In this document: positions 8,921 through 16,970 of the stretch, piece after piece
Position numbering within the stretch: the stretch's first letter is position 1
Layout: every line of letters starts with the position of its first letter
Origin: Calditrichales bacterium MX18-03
Lineage (GTDB): Bacteria > Bacillota > Clostridia > Lutisporales > Lutisporaceae
Length of the DNA: 64,000 nt
NCBI GenBank assembly: GCA_021083345.1
Contig: JAJGRE010000001.1
Span: forward strand, 1,655,774 to 1,719,773
Reading direction: 5' to 3'
Notes under the pieces: generated by a model
Database searches by the model: none
Told to the model about the DNA's origin: nothing
The model's input: the letters and a program-made list of their open reading frames with translations, nothing else
Translations under genes and position numbers: made by a program

Positions 8921-9611
8921 TTTTATACCCTACCCCCCATACCGTTTCAATCAGTTTCGGTTCTTTGGGATTCTCTTCGATCTTTTCTCTCAGCCGCCAC
9001 ATATGGACCATGACCGTATTGTTGGATTCGAAATACTTTTCCTTCCATACCCTTTCAAAAATCTGCTCCGCACTGAAGACTGTCCCAGGATTGCTTGCTA
9101 AAAGCAGCAGGATCTCATACTCAGTCGGCGTCAGATTGACCTCGCTGCCGTAAACGGTAACCGAGTGGTTCTTTCTATTCAGGACAAGCCCTTTTATTTC
9201 GATCACACTATCATCAGTATGGCGGTCCACCTGTGTGTTGAAATAGATATAGCGTCTTAGCTGGGATTTGATTCTGGCAATCAGTTCCATGGGATTGAAG
9301 GGTTTTACCATATAATCGTCAGCGCCCATCCCGAGCCCCAGGATCTTATCCATATCCTGAGATTTTGCACTCAGCATGATGATGGGAATATTGAGCTTTT
9401 GCCTGATGCGCCTGCACACTTCCATCCCGTCAAGTCCCGGCAGCATGATATCCAGAATCACCAGATGCAACTTTTCTGTTTCCAGTATTTTTAGGCCTTC
9501 AGGACCATTCAGAGCTTTATAGACCCGGTAGCCTTCATTCTGAAGGTAAATCTCAATCAGCTCTATGATTTCCACCGTATCATCGATAATCAGAATGTTA
9601 TAGCAGTCCAT
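8910..9611 (-). CDS. Response regulator, OmpR/PhoB family (VanR-like)
   Basis: DNA-binding response regulator of 233 aa. The receiver domain has the acidic pair DD (residues 10-11), phospho-acceptor D54 (VILDIMLPG) and K in VKPFNP. The C-terminal winged helix ends with VWGVGYKIE. A plausible site, two tandem 11-bp repeats, lies at 11666-11687 in front of the hydrolase operon and the SLH gene. The hydrolase, regulator and kinase genes lie on the same strand, separated by a terminator at 9674-9714. Confidence 0.95.
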   Translation of the reverse strand: MDCYNILIIDDTVEIIELIEIYLQNEGYRVYKALNGPEGLKILETEKLHLVILDIMLPGLDGMEVCRRIRQKLNIPIIMLSAKSQDMDKILGLGMGADDYMVKPFNPMELIARIKSQLRRYIYFNTQVDRHTDDSVIEIKGLVLNRKNHSVTVYGSEVNLTPTEYEILLLLASNPGTVFSAEQIFERVWKEKYFESNNTVMVHMWRLREKIEENPKEPKLIETVWGVGYKIEG

Positions 9612-9673
9612 CCTCCGATTCCTCTTTCCAAAAGTAAAATATTAATGATACCATTATAGCACCAGGAAAAAAT

Positions 9674-9714
9674 TTACTCCACCTTGTTTTACAGAAGCTA
9701 ACAAGGTGGAGTAA
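9674..9714 (-). terminator. Terminator after the S15/CocE hydrolase gene
   Basis: A perfect 15-bp stem (9674-9688 with 9700-9714) followed on the minus strand by an A/T run containing TTTTTT. It separates the hydrolase gene from the response regulator gene. Confidence 0.85.
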
Positions 9715-9723
9715 GCAGACAAT

Positions 9724-11577
9724 CTAATTCCTGACCTTCATGGGCAGTTGAGCATATGATGACAGCGCGCTGTTTCTATGTATTTCCATCACCACATCTC
9801 CATTTTCGGGTATCTTTCTGAAATTGGAGGTATCATGACCTGCTATTGCAATCCTGATTCTATGCCCTTTCTTTATCAGTACCGACGTAGCATGCATTCC
9901 TATTTTCAATTCTTCATTTTCACCCGGTTTAAGCAGTTCCCCGTCTTTTTTCAGGAAGGAATGCTTTGGTCCCAGAACAGCGCGCCCCAAGTCGGCTTCC
10001 GTCACCTTTCTATGAAGCGCTCTCAACTGTCCTTCCGTAATATAGGTTACTTTCCCGTCCGGGGCAACGTCTTCAAGGTAGGTGTAGAATGCACCGTCAG
10101 CTGCTGTGGATGATAGGTTCAGTGTCACAACAGGGACCCCTGTTATTTCCATATCATTTTCTAAAACGCCGCTGGTATAGGTAAGCAGCTTCTTGTCTTC
10201 TTCAGCTCTGTCAGGATATAGTATCCGGCCTCCGCCCAGGTTTGTACGCCACCTGCTGTTCTCACCGGTCGTCGCTGTAAAATCGACCTTATAGCTGTCT
10301 CTTCCGGAGGCATCTGCAGGTACGTTCTCACTGAGGCTGCCATTTGGACCAAAGTATAGAGTCTTATTCTCGAAGCCTGCTGCCGGCCAGGTGCTCGTTG
10401 TATTCCATTCTCCTTCTCCAAAGGTATAGTATCGAATGCTATTATTAAAGTCACCGGCTTTGCTTTTGTCATCCTTGAGATAGCAATCAAAGAATTGGAC
10501 GACTTCATTGGCCTGGGCATCTTCCAGCTCTTTCTGAGGAACCCGCTTACCCGTTAAAGGATCACTGAAGTGCTTTCCCCCATGGCTCCAAGGACCAATG
10601 ACAAGGGTCTGCGGGTTTTTATAGGTTAGAAACCTTTCGATGGCACCGTTAACTGTCCCGGCATCCTGCCAGCCAACCCTGACATATAAAGGTACATTGG
10701 ATTTCTCGATTTCTTCCTTGTAAATGTAGGGTGAGAGTGAGGCTGCCGTGTATTCTCCTGTCAAGGCATCATCATTATAGGTTGTCTTTGCTAACGCTTC
10801 ATACATATCGATGGTCTGATGGCTGCTAATTGCCGCTTTCAGCTGTTTGCCGTTTTTATCGGCACTAACCGGTGCAATACCGCTGCTAAAAAGGTCTTTT
10901 TTGTTCGAATCGGTTATGACATTAGCTGCGCACCAGTTCTTCACCAGGAACTCATTAAATATCCCCCCCGGTGCAGCGGATTGTGCCAACACATCAAAAT
11001 CGGGATACATCAAAACGGCTGCCTTTAGTGCCGGGTGGTTGGATACGGTTGCAAGCTCAGCTGTATTTCCGCTGTAGGACACACCATATGCCCCTACTTT
11101 TCCATTGGACCAGGGCTGCTTCGAAATCCAATCAATCACCTGCCCCATATCCGAAACCTCTTCTTTTGAAAACTCCATATCTCTGGTTCCGAAGGAGGCT
11201 CCGGAGCCTCTGGCATCAACAGCTACAAATGCGTACTTTGACTCCAGCAGCTTTACGATGGTTGCCGGTGGAATCTCTTTTGCTATCTTGAGATTCATCA
11301 GCGCATTCAGTAGAAAACTTCTTTTGCGCTCTGTACCATACCGCGTACTTTCCATGACCGCAGGGACTTTCTCGTCCTTTTTCATACCGGCTGGAAGTGT
11401 ATATCTGACTGCTATCTTTGTTCCGTCTTCCATGGTGACATATACCGATTTTCTAGCACCGGGCACCGGGTCTTTTGCGGGGATCAGGCCGGCTATTATA
11501 AAAACCGAGGTGCCGATGAGCGCCGCAAACAGCACAATACCCAAAATGACTTTCAATATTCTCGTACCTTTTTTCAT
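9724..11577 (-). CDS. CocE/NonD family hydrolase (X-Pro dipeptidyl-peptidase S15-like)
   Basis: Membrane-anchored extracytoplasmic serine hydrolase of 617 aa. An N-terminal hydrophobic helix (about residues 6-30) serves as anchor. The S15 alpha/beta-hydrolase core has GVSYSG with the nucleophile serine near residue 167, an acidic DPD-type lid region and the histidine in GPWSHGGKH. The C-terminal half is the beta-sandwich PepX_C domain starting near NKTLYFG. The ATG at 11577 is preferred over an upstream TTG at 11592 because GAGAGGA lies between them. Substrate may be a peptide, ester or beta-lactam; this cannot be decided from sequence. Probably controlled by the adjacent two-component system. 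Confidence 0.9.
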   Translation of the reverse strand: MKKGTRILKVILGIVLFAALIGTSVFIIAGLIPAKDPVPGARKSVYVTMEDGTKIAVRYTLPAGMKKDEKVPAVMESTRYGTERKRSFLLNALMNLKIAKEIPPATIVKLLESKYAFVAVDARGSGASFGTRDMEFSKEEVSDMGQVIDWISKQPWSNGKVGAYGVSYSGNTAELATVSNHPALKAAVLMYPDFDVLAQSAAPGGIFNEFLVKNWCAANVITDSNKKDLFSSGIAPVSADKNGKQLKAAISSHQTIDMYEALAKTTYNDDALTGEYTAASLSPYIYKEEIEKSNVPLYVRVGWQDAGTVNGAIERFLTYKNPQTLVIGPWSHGGKHFSDPLTGKRVPQKELEDAQANEVVQFFDCYLKDDKSKAGDFNNSIRYYTFGEGEWNTTSTWPAAGFENKTLYFGPNGSLSENVPADASGRDSYKVDFTATTGENSRWRTNLGGGRILYPDRAEEDKKLLTYTSGVLENDMEITGVPVVTLNLSSTAADGAFYTYLEDVAPDGKVTYITEGQLRALHRKVTEADLGRAVLGPKHSFLKKDGELLKPGENEELKIGMHATSVLIKKGHRIRIAIAGHDTSNFRKIPENGDVVMEIHRNSALSSYAQLPMKVRN

Positions 11578-11665
11578 TTCAAATCCTCTCAATTCTCAAT
11601 TAATTCGTTGCTATGCCTCTAATATACATGGAAATCTTCTGCACGAATTAACTTATTGCTTAAGG

Positions 11666-11687
11666 ATTTCTTACGAATTTCTTAAGA
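11666..11687. promoter_or_regulatory. Tandem 11-bp direct repeat, candidate response-regulator site
   Basis: ATTTCTTACGA and ATTTCTTAAGA stand head to tail at 11666-11676 and 11677-11687, one helical turn apart. This is the usual arrangement of OmpR/PhoB-family sites. They lie between the divergent hydrolase and SLH genes. Assignment to the nearby regulator is inference. Confidence 0.45.
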
Positions 11688-11721
11688 AGCTGAGGGGTGA
11701 AAAAATGTATCCATAATATGG

Positions 11722-11727
11722 TATAAT
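11722..11727 (+). promoter_or_regulatory. -10 element of the SLH gene
   Basis: TATAAT lies 59 bases before the SLH start codon. No good -35 is seen 17 bases upstream, which fits an activator-dependent promoter using the tandem repeats at 11666-11687. Confidence 0.4.
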
Positions 11728-11780
11728 ACTAAAAGATACGTATGAGACCCTATTGAGTAAACTTTTTTTGTGGAGGGGTA

Positions 11781-13034
11781 ATGATGAAGATTTCGAAGTT
11801 TGCGGCCAGCGTGGTGATCGCGTCAATGGTGGTTTCCAGTGGGCCTATTCTGTCGGCAGACAACGGCATAAACCAACCGGTGCCTGTAGAGGTGATGCCA
11901 GAAGCTATCAAGGTAGAAATCCCGGCGGATAAGCTTAAAGTACCTGCGAAAACTGTAACTCCCAGGCACTGGGTATATGATGAGCTGGCAGCCTTCAAGC
12001 AGCTGATGCTGCCGGTGGTTCAGAGCAGCACTGTTGCTGAAGAGAACAAAAATATACTGCTGCACCATATCTTTAATGCCGCAAAGCTGGATCAGCCTAT
12101 ACAGGCCGATCACTGGGTCTTTCTCCTGGGGACCGTATTAGAGCTGCCTGCTGAGAAAAGTGAGCAGCTGCTAGACATGTATGCATATGGACTATCGACA
12201 GGAAATGAGATAAAAAGAGAAGATGCGGCAGGCGGGCTGGTGAAGCTGCTGACCCTTCGCTATCTCAGCGGACAGACAAGCGCAGCCGATCTGGAACCTG
12301 CTAAAGTCTTGAAGGATCTTGACATTATCAGCGACAGGCAAAGCGTCCTGGTTCAGAAGGCTTATTGCGAGGGCATACTGGATTCAACAGTAAAAGACAT
12401 GTTCAGGCCAGCTGACCGGCTGACCAATGCTGAGGCTGTTTCCGTATTGTATAGGGTCATGCAGAAGTATCATATTGACTTGAATGATACCGGCAGTAAC
12501 GGTTACAGCAGCACACAGCAGCATTGGGCGGACCGGGAACTTGAAGCAGCGGCCGCAAAGGCAAAGAAAAAAGCTGAGCGCATAAATGGTGTAGAACGGA
12601 TTATCCAAGCAAAAGGCGCGGATGAATCGGTCAAATCTCTTGATTCGCCAATTACCATTGATAAATGGAACGAACTCCTGTTTTATACCTTGAATCTGGA
12701 AGAAGCCACGTACGAGAAAAGCTTTTTGGAAAGCTATACCTATGGCCTGACAAATGACAAATACGTTACCCGTGCCAGTGCTGTTGCAGGCATGGTGAAG
12801 CTGCTGCACGCCTCGGAAAAGGTAGGGTGGCGGGATGCAACCGAAGATCAGAAAGCTGCCGCTGCAGCTTATTTCACTGACTACAGCAAATTCCGGGATC
12901 AGAGCAAATTGTCCATCGCCTTTGCAGAAGGCCTGATAACAGGATTCAAAGACTGCAGCTTCAAACCGGAAAAAAAACTGACCAATGGCGAAGCGTTGGT
13001 TCTGATGCTGAGGATCATCCACAAATATGATTAG
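11781..13034 (+). CDS. Secreted S-layer homology (SLH) domain protein
   Basis: Exported cell-wall-bound protein of 417 aa. A signal peptide (about residues 1-25, ending GPILSA) is followed by degenerate and then clearer SLH repeats. The best are near residues 175-230 (AYCEGILDSTVKDMFRP then LTNAEAVSVLYR) and 365-417 (AFAEGLITGFKDCSFKP then LTNGEALVLMLR). A charged Ala/Lys-rich linker lies between. SLH domains bind pyruvylated secondary wall polymer; no enzymatic domain is visible, so a structural or anchoring role is likely. GGAGGGG precedes a double ATG; either could be used. Confidence 0.85.
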   Translation: MMKISKFAASVVIASMVVSSGPILSADNGINQPVPVEVMPEAIKVEIPADKLKVPAKTVTPRHWVYDELAAFKQLMLPVVQSSTVAEENKNILLHHIFNAAKLDQPIQADHWVFLLGTVLELPAEKSEQLLDMYAYGLSTGNEIKREDAAGGLVKLLTLRYLSGQTSAADLEPAKVLKDLDIISDRQSVLVQKAYCEGILDSTVKDMFRPADRLTNAEAVSVLYRVMQKYHIDLNDTGSNGYSSTQQHWADRELEAAAAKAKKKAERINGVERIIQAKGADESVKSLDSPITIDKWNELLFYTLNLEEATYEKSFLESYTYGLTNDKYVTRASAVAGMVKLLHASEKVGWRDATEDQKAAAAAYFTDYSKFRDQSKLSIAFAEGLITGFKDCSFKPEKKLTNGEALVLMLRIIHKYD

Positions 13035-13054
13035 CCGAAACGCTTTAGGCACAA

Positions 13055-13096
13055 GAAAGGAAAGGTGGGATTGTTTCAATCTCCACCTTTCCTTTC
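13055..13096. terminator. Shared hairpin between SLH gene and small membrane-protein gene
   Basis: GAAAGGAAAGGTGG pairs with CCACCTTTCCTTTC, extended by a near-perfect inner stem. It lies between two convergent genes and can end transcription from both; the U-tract is better on the minus strand. Confidence 0.65.
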
Positions 13097-13117
13097 ATAA
13101 TGTGCCCTGTATACCGT

Positions 13118-13273
13118 TTAGAATATCTGCTGCATGTTTATTCTGTGCATTTTGTGTCTGCCGTCTATGCATTCTGAATAACAGAAACTGTCCAGTACAT
13201 CTTTCTTAATTTTTTTGGCTGTTAATCCTATGGATACCACCAATACTGTTACGGATAATAAAGCTGCTAACAT
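13118..13273 (-). CDS. Small membrane protein (51 aa) behind ArsR-type operators
   Basis: Not recognised as a known family. The 51-aa product has one N-terminal hydrophobic helix (about residues 2-19), then KKIKK and a short tail with two cysteines. The ATG at 13273 is preceded by GGAGGG at ideal spacing. Its promoter (TTGACT, 17 bases, TACAAT on the minus strand, 13340-13368) contains two copies of the same 16-bp palindrome found at the arsR promoter 3 kb away. It is therefore probably a further member of the ArsR regulon. A role beside the ArsP-like permease is inference. Confidence 0.6.
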   Translation of the reverse strand: MLAALLSVTVLVVSIGLTAKKIKKDVLDSFCYSECIDGRHKMHRINMQQIF

Positions 13274-13320
13274 GTTAAACCCTCCATTTATATATTGATC
13301 ACATTTGCCTGTTTTGCTGT

Positions 13321-13368
13321 ATCGTAATTCTACGATTTAATTGTATCGTATTTTTACGATTAAGTCAA
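13321..13368 (-). promoter_or_regulatory. Promoter with two ArsR-type operators
   Basis: The palindromes ATCGTAATTCTACGAT (13321-13336) and ATCGTATTTTTACGAT (13345-13360) overlap a minus-strand promoter: -35 TTGACT at 13363-13368, -10 TACAAT at 13340-13345, spacer 17. The layout is nearly identical to the arsR promoter at 16551-16597. Confidence 0.75.
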
Positions 13369-13870
13369 CGACTTTTTAATAAACCCTAAGGAAATATTAT
13401 AATAATAATCAGACTCCAACCAACGCTTTTCTTTATAATAGCGATAATCCCGATACTTGTCGTCCAGCATCAGCCCGATATTTGTTCGGCTCATCCGGAA
13501 CAGCAAAGCGCCTCCGAATATCCCTTGAGCAACTATAGCAGTGAAGGCTTTGCTGAAAAAAACGGCCGGTGTAAAACAAAAGCCAGCCGGTCCAAAAAGT
13601 TTTTCATCAGTGCTGTTACCTGATAAGAATAAACAGGGGTGGCAAAAATAACGCCATCTGAAAGATACAGCTTCTCAAGTAGCAGATCCCGATCATCTTT
13701 CAACGGACAATATTCCTCTCCTTTTTCAAAACACAGCTTACACCCGCTGCAATATTCAAGATGATAATCCTTTAACCAAACATACTCGAACTCAATTTCC
13801 GAATATGATTTCAAATTTCGCTCAAATTCTTGAACCGCGTGATAAGTTGCCTGCTTTCGCACCAATTTGG
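13369..13870 (-). pseudogene. Decayed flavodoxin-type NADPH-FMN reductase
   Basis: Broken copy of the intact reductase at 36302-37075. The longest open piece (13533-13865) matches residues 12-116 of that protein, including the CSGC and EEYCPLKDD region. Upstream, the true N terminus is replaced by unrelated sequence. Downstream the frame breaks, about 80 codons are missing, and a matching C-terminal piece (RDYRYYKEK, SLGFIKKS) is found at 13369-13480. The deletion and frameshift are seen directly; loss of function is a safe inference. Its 3' end abuts the -35 box of the ArsR-regulated promoter. Confidence 0.8.
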
Positions 13871-13906
13871 ATTGTAAAATATTGTATGCAGCTCTGTCCG
13901 TTGCGG

Positions 13907-14596
13907 TTATGCCGCTCTTTGTGTACTGTCTTTGCTCAGAGTCTTTGCTTGATTAAAAACGCCTACCAGCATCAAGTTTACGAAAGGAAACACTACAGCA
14001 TAACCCACTATCCCAATGTCTCGGATCAGCATATTTCCATTTACAAGTCCCAGCAATCCGGCAAGACTCAACAGGCCACTTATTATCATTAATACTCGTA
14101 CAGCTGATTTCACCCTATCCCCTTTGAAAACAGGTGCAGCAAAAAGCATGGAAAGAGCAAAAAACAAGTCCCACGCCAATATATCCAATGCATAGATCAC
14201 CGAAGGCCATTTAAATGAAAAGATATAAGAAAACAACTGCACATCCGTTATGGACGCAATTGGGCGGCTGACGAACAATACCAGAAAATGCAGGCTGCAG
14301 GTGATGCAAGCCATAATGCCCATAAAAACAAGCGCCGTGAGGCTCAACACTTTGCTTTCCTGCGGTGCATAAATATGGATCTCAACCATAAGCACCACCA
14401 TCAAAGGTGCCATTGCCAAAATAATGATCTCCATTAATGAAAACCAAGGGTCACTTATCGGATCCAATTGCGATTTGAGTGACAATAATCCGATAGTCGT
14501 AACAACAATGTAGATGATCCCCAGGAAAAACAGAGCTGCTGCTGTTGTTGTTCCAATTCGTCTTTCCAAATCCGTTAAGGCTTTGTATAACATCAT
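13907..14596 (-). CDS. Polytopic membrane protein of unknown function
   Basis: An integral membrane protein of 229 aa with about six hydrophobic helices and no motif I recognise. The ATG pair at 14593-14596 follows GAAGGGAG; the open frame extends upstream without a start site and overlaps the nitroreductase gene in another frame. It begins 20 bases after the nitroreductase stop, so the two form an operon. It could serve as a membrane partner for the ferredoxin-nitroreductase, but this is only suggested by position. Confidence 0.65.
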   Translation of the reverse strand: MMLYKALTDLERRIGTTTAAALFFLGIIYIVVTTIGLLSLKSQLDPISDPWFSLMEIIILAMAPLMVVLMVEIHIYAPQESKVLSLTALVFMGIMACITCSLHFLVLFVSRPIASITDVQLFSYIFSFKWPSVIYALDILAWDLFFALSMLFAAPVFKGDRVKSAVRVLMIISGLLSLAGLLGLVNGNMLIRDIGIVGYAVVFPFVNLMLVGVFNQAKTLSKDSTQRAA

Positions 14597-14616
14597 TTTT
14601 CTCCCTTCACTTTGTT

Positions 14617-15492
14617 TCAAATCCAATTTATTTGTTTTGCCGGCTTCGGAGCAATTCGCAGATGATGTACTGCAGGATATCCAAGCGTAACAACAGCATA
14701 AACATTGTCTTCCTCTGCAAGATTGAGTATTTCCTTGCATTTCCTGCTGCTGTTGAATGCATTCTGTGCAAGTGTAACAAAGCATGTACCCAGCCCGAGG
14801 GTCTGCGCCACTAAACATATGTTGTATCCTGCGAGTATTGCATCTTCCTTAGGGGTAGGTATTTGATCCTTTGAATGGATAATAATGATCGCCGGTGAAT
14901 GATGGAAAAATGGATCATCACCCTCCGATATACGGCTTAATAATTCCTTCATCCTGCTTCTGTATGTCTTGCTTTTGAGAAACTCCCGCATCTGCTTGTT
15001 TACAAAGGGTTTGGCAACATTACGCAGTACCGGGTTGTTCAAAAGCTGATCCCTGAATTTATATATTTTGTGCAGCTCCTCTTTTATGCGTTTTTGGGTC
15101 ACATCACTTTTCAATACTGTAAATTCATAGGAATGGGCGTTTCCCCCGGATGGTATGTACCTCGCCATGTCAATCAGTTTTTCCAATATCCCGTCCTCTA
15201 TGGATCTTTTCTGATAGCTTCTGATACTCCTGCGGTATGCCAGAAAGCTTGACAGATTCTCGTCCGTAATCGCATGCATCAATTGAGGATCAAGACCTGC
15301 GCTGCTATCAGCCGCCTTAAGTCTGATTGCATTGTCGGGGCAGACCGTATAGCAATGGAGACAGCGGCTGCATTCGGGATTGTCCGGTTCTACATGGCTG
15401 CAATTTTGTATCTGTACATGCATTCCGCATTCCTTAATACATTTGCCGCATGAGATACACGACTCATGATCGATATAAAACTCAATACTCAT
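14617..15492 (-). CDS. Ferredoxin-nitroreductase fusion
   Basis: Cytoplasmic FMN-dependent oxidoreductase of 291 aa. Residues about 5-60 form a bacterial ferredoxin domain with two 4Fe-4S motifs (CISCGKCIKEC; CSRCLHCYTVCP). Residues 80-280 are a nitroreductase fold with the FMN-binding RRSIRSYQKR and a late GYPAVHHLRIAPKP. Such fusions reduce nitro compounds, quinones or related substrates using ferredoxin-linked electrons. The start codon lies two bases beyond the U-tract of a 24-bp hairpin that also contains its GGAAGG ribosome binding site, an unusual layout (see findings). Confidence 0.9.
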   Translation of the reverse strand: MSIEFYIDHESCISCGKCIKECGMHVQIQNCSHVEPDNPECSRCLHCYTVCPDNAIRLKAADSSAGLDPQLMHAITDENLSSFLAYRRSIRSYQKRSIEDGILEKLIDMARYIPSGGNAHSYEFTVLKSDVTQKRIKEELHKIYKFRDQLLNNPVLRNVAKPFVNKQMREFLKSKTYRSRMKELLSRISEGDDPFFHHSPAIIIIHSKDQIPTPKEDAILAGYNICLVAQTLGLGTCFVTLAQNAFNSSRKCKEILNLAEEDNVYAVVTLGYPAVHHLRIAPKPAKQINWI

Positions 15493-15497
15493 AAAAA

Positions 15498-15553
15498 AAC
15501 CTTCCTTTCATTTTGCTATCTATTAACTTAGATAGCAAAATGAAAGGAAGGTT
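15498..15553 (-). terminator. 24-bp perfect hairpin enclosing the nitroreductase RBS
   Basis: Arms 15498-15521 and 15530-15553 are perfectly complementary around an 8-base loop. On the minus strand the stem is followed by TTTTTTTAT, whose ATG starts the nitroreductase. The GAAAGGAAGG ribosome binding site is inside the 3' arm. It looks like a terminator for the sigma-factor gene that also blocks translation of the next gene. Confidence 0.75.
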
Positions 15554-15567
15554 ACGGTCATTTTTCC

Positions 15568-16347
15568 TTAACTGATTTTTTCTTTCAGAGCATCCTTGCC
15601 CCGGTATTCAAGCATGGGAAACTTTCTGTACAATTCATCAACACTGGGTTTATATACACTTTCCAGCTCGGATTTGCTGATAATACCTGCTTCAAACGCT
15701 TGTGCCTTAACTCTTTTTAGGATCTCCGGATCATATGCCAGCGCAAAGCCGATCCTGGACTTGCAAGAGCAGGTGCTGTCCTCTGACAGCCACTGACACC
15801 TATTGCTGAAGTACGCCACAAGATTGGCCCTTGCCCTGTTCAGCCTTGCCTTAACAACATTTTCACTTATTCCGGTGATTTCTGATATTTCCTTATACGA
15901 AAAGTCCAGTATATTCCTCATTACATAGACAACCCTTTGGTTTTCTGGCAGCCTGAAGGACAGGAAGTGCAAACAGCCATGCCTTATTTCACTCAGCAGC
16001 TCGCTGATATATGCAGCTTTTTCGGGGTTGGTATACCACTCCTGTACCTCTTCGGGTATATCATCTTTGAAAACCTCGATCTTCTCATCCAGAGATGCGA
16101 TATAAGCCTTGCTCATCTTTTTCTTCAGTATTAAACTGTTGTTCAGAGCGATCCGATATATCCAAGTGTACATGCTGCTTTCGCCTTTAAAAGTATCACG
16201 GCTCTTATACACCTGCATGAAAGTTTCTTGGGTTACATCTTCGGCATCCTGCCTGCTCCCGGTTATCCTGAAGGCAAGGTTATACACTTTTTTGCCATAC
16301 TGATCTACAAGTCCGTTAAAATCCATATCCGATGTACAGGTCTCCAT
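15568..16347 (-). CDS. ECF-type sigma factor with C-terminal extension
   Basis: RNA polymerase sigma-70 family factor of 259 aa. Region 2 (about residues 10-75: DAEDVTQETFMQVY, WIYRIALN) and region 4 (about 130-180: RVVYVMRN, SYKEISEITGISENVVKARLNRARANL) are clear; region 3 is absent as in ECF sigmas. About 75 extra residues follow, beginning with a cysteine cluster (RCQW...CSCKSR) that may bind metal. No anti-sigma gene is adjacent. The ATG at 16347 with GGTGAG upstream is preferred over an in-frame GTG at 16359. It may control the nitroreductase operon downstream. Confidence 0.88.
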   Translation of the reverse strand: METCTSDMDFNGLVDQYGKKVYNLAFRITGSRQDAEDVTQETFMQVYKSRDTFKGESSMYTWIYRIALNNSLILKKKMSKAYIASLDEKIEVFKDDIPEEVQEWYTNPEKAAYISELLSEIRHGCLHFLSFRLPENQRVVYVMRNILDFSYKEISEITGISENVVKARLNRARANLVAYFSNRCQWLSEDSTCSCKSRIGFALAYDPEILKRVKAQAFEAGIISKSELESVYKPSVDELYRKFPMLEYRGKDALKEKIS

Positions 16348-16550
16348 TTGTATTCTCACCTTTCTTGCCGATATTTGATATCTCTTTATTCGCTATCAAT
16401 CTACTCGTATATTTACATTATATAGAATATTTCGCATATATGCATCCAAAACAAATGCCATATTCAGCTATGACCGCACCTTTCAATCCTTTGAGCGCTG
16501 CAACAAAGTGTAAATAATCAAACCCCGTAAAAATATTTTTTCAACCCTTA

Positions 16551-16597
16551 TTGACTTAATCGTAAATTTGCGATATTATTGATCGTAGAAAGACGAT
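16551..16597 (+). promoter_or_regulatory. arsR promoter with two operators
   Basis: The -35 TTGACT (16551-16556) and -10 TATTAT (16574-16579) are 17 bases apart. The palindrome ATCGTAAATTTGCGAT (16559-16574) fills the spacer, and ATCGTAGAAAGACGAT (16582-16597) covers the transcription start. This is a textbook autorepression layout. Confidence 0.8.
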
Positions 16598-16614
16598 ACG
16601 AAGAAGGTGAGTAC

Positions 16615-16917
16615 ATGGAGATATCCAAAATATGCGATGCGCTGGGTAATGAGACCCGATACCAGATTGTAAAAGCCTTAAAAAATAAGACCATTGAAAC
16701 GTGCTGCAACAAGATAGAATACTTCGAGAACGGCATAAGTGTAGGTGATGTGGTAAATGCTACCGGCTTGGCACAGTCAACCGTATCACAGCATCTCAAG
16801 GTATTAGTAGACTCAGGTATAATAATCAAAGAGAAACGCGGACAATGGACCTGTTTCTTCTTGAACAAGCAGCTTATTGAAGACTTTATAAAGGGACTCT
16901 ATCACGACCTTAGATAA
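16615..16917 (+). CDS. arsR: ArsR family metalloregulator
   Basis: Winged-helix repressor of 100 aa, expected to leave DNA on binding a thiophilic metal or metalloid. The helix-turn-helix is VGDVVNATGLAQSTVSQHLKVL with the wing at GIIIKEKRGQWTCFFLN. A vicinal cysteine pair (ETCC, about residues 27-28) lies before the DNA-binding helices and is a likely inducer site with C83. GAAGGTGAG precedes the ATG at 16615; the frame is open further up but runs into the promoter. It starts an operon with the permease and sits on operators it very likely binds itself. Inducer identity (arsenite, organoarsenical, other) is not determined. Confidence 0.85.
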   Translation: MEISKICDALGNETRYQIVKALKNKTIETCCNKIEYFENGISVGDVVNATGLAQSTVSQHLKVLVDSGIIIKEKRGQWTCFFLNKQLIEDFIKGLYHDLR

Positions 16918-16934
16918 TTTTTTTGGGTAAATAT

Positions 16935-16950
16935 ATCGTAATTTTACGAT
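16935..16950 (+). promoter_or_regulatory. Intergenic ArsR-type operator before the permease
   Basis: ATCGTAATTTTACGAT is a perfect 16-bp palindrome in the 53 bases between arsR and the permease start. It is the best-conserved of five copies in this region and may give the permease separate control or act as a roadblock. Confidence 0.7.
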
Positions 16951-16970
16951 TAAATTTAGGAGGAATTTGG

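Noticed and set aside
13027..13209. Plus-strand 60-codon frame after the SLH gene
   Set aside because: Overlaps the terminator hairpin and is antisense to the better-supported 51-aa gene with a strong ribosome binding site.
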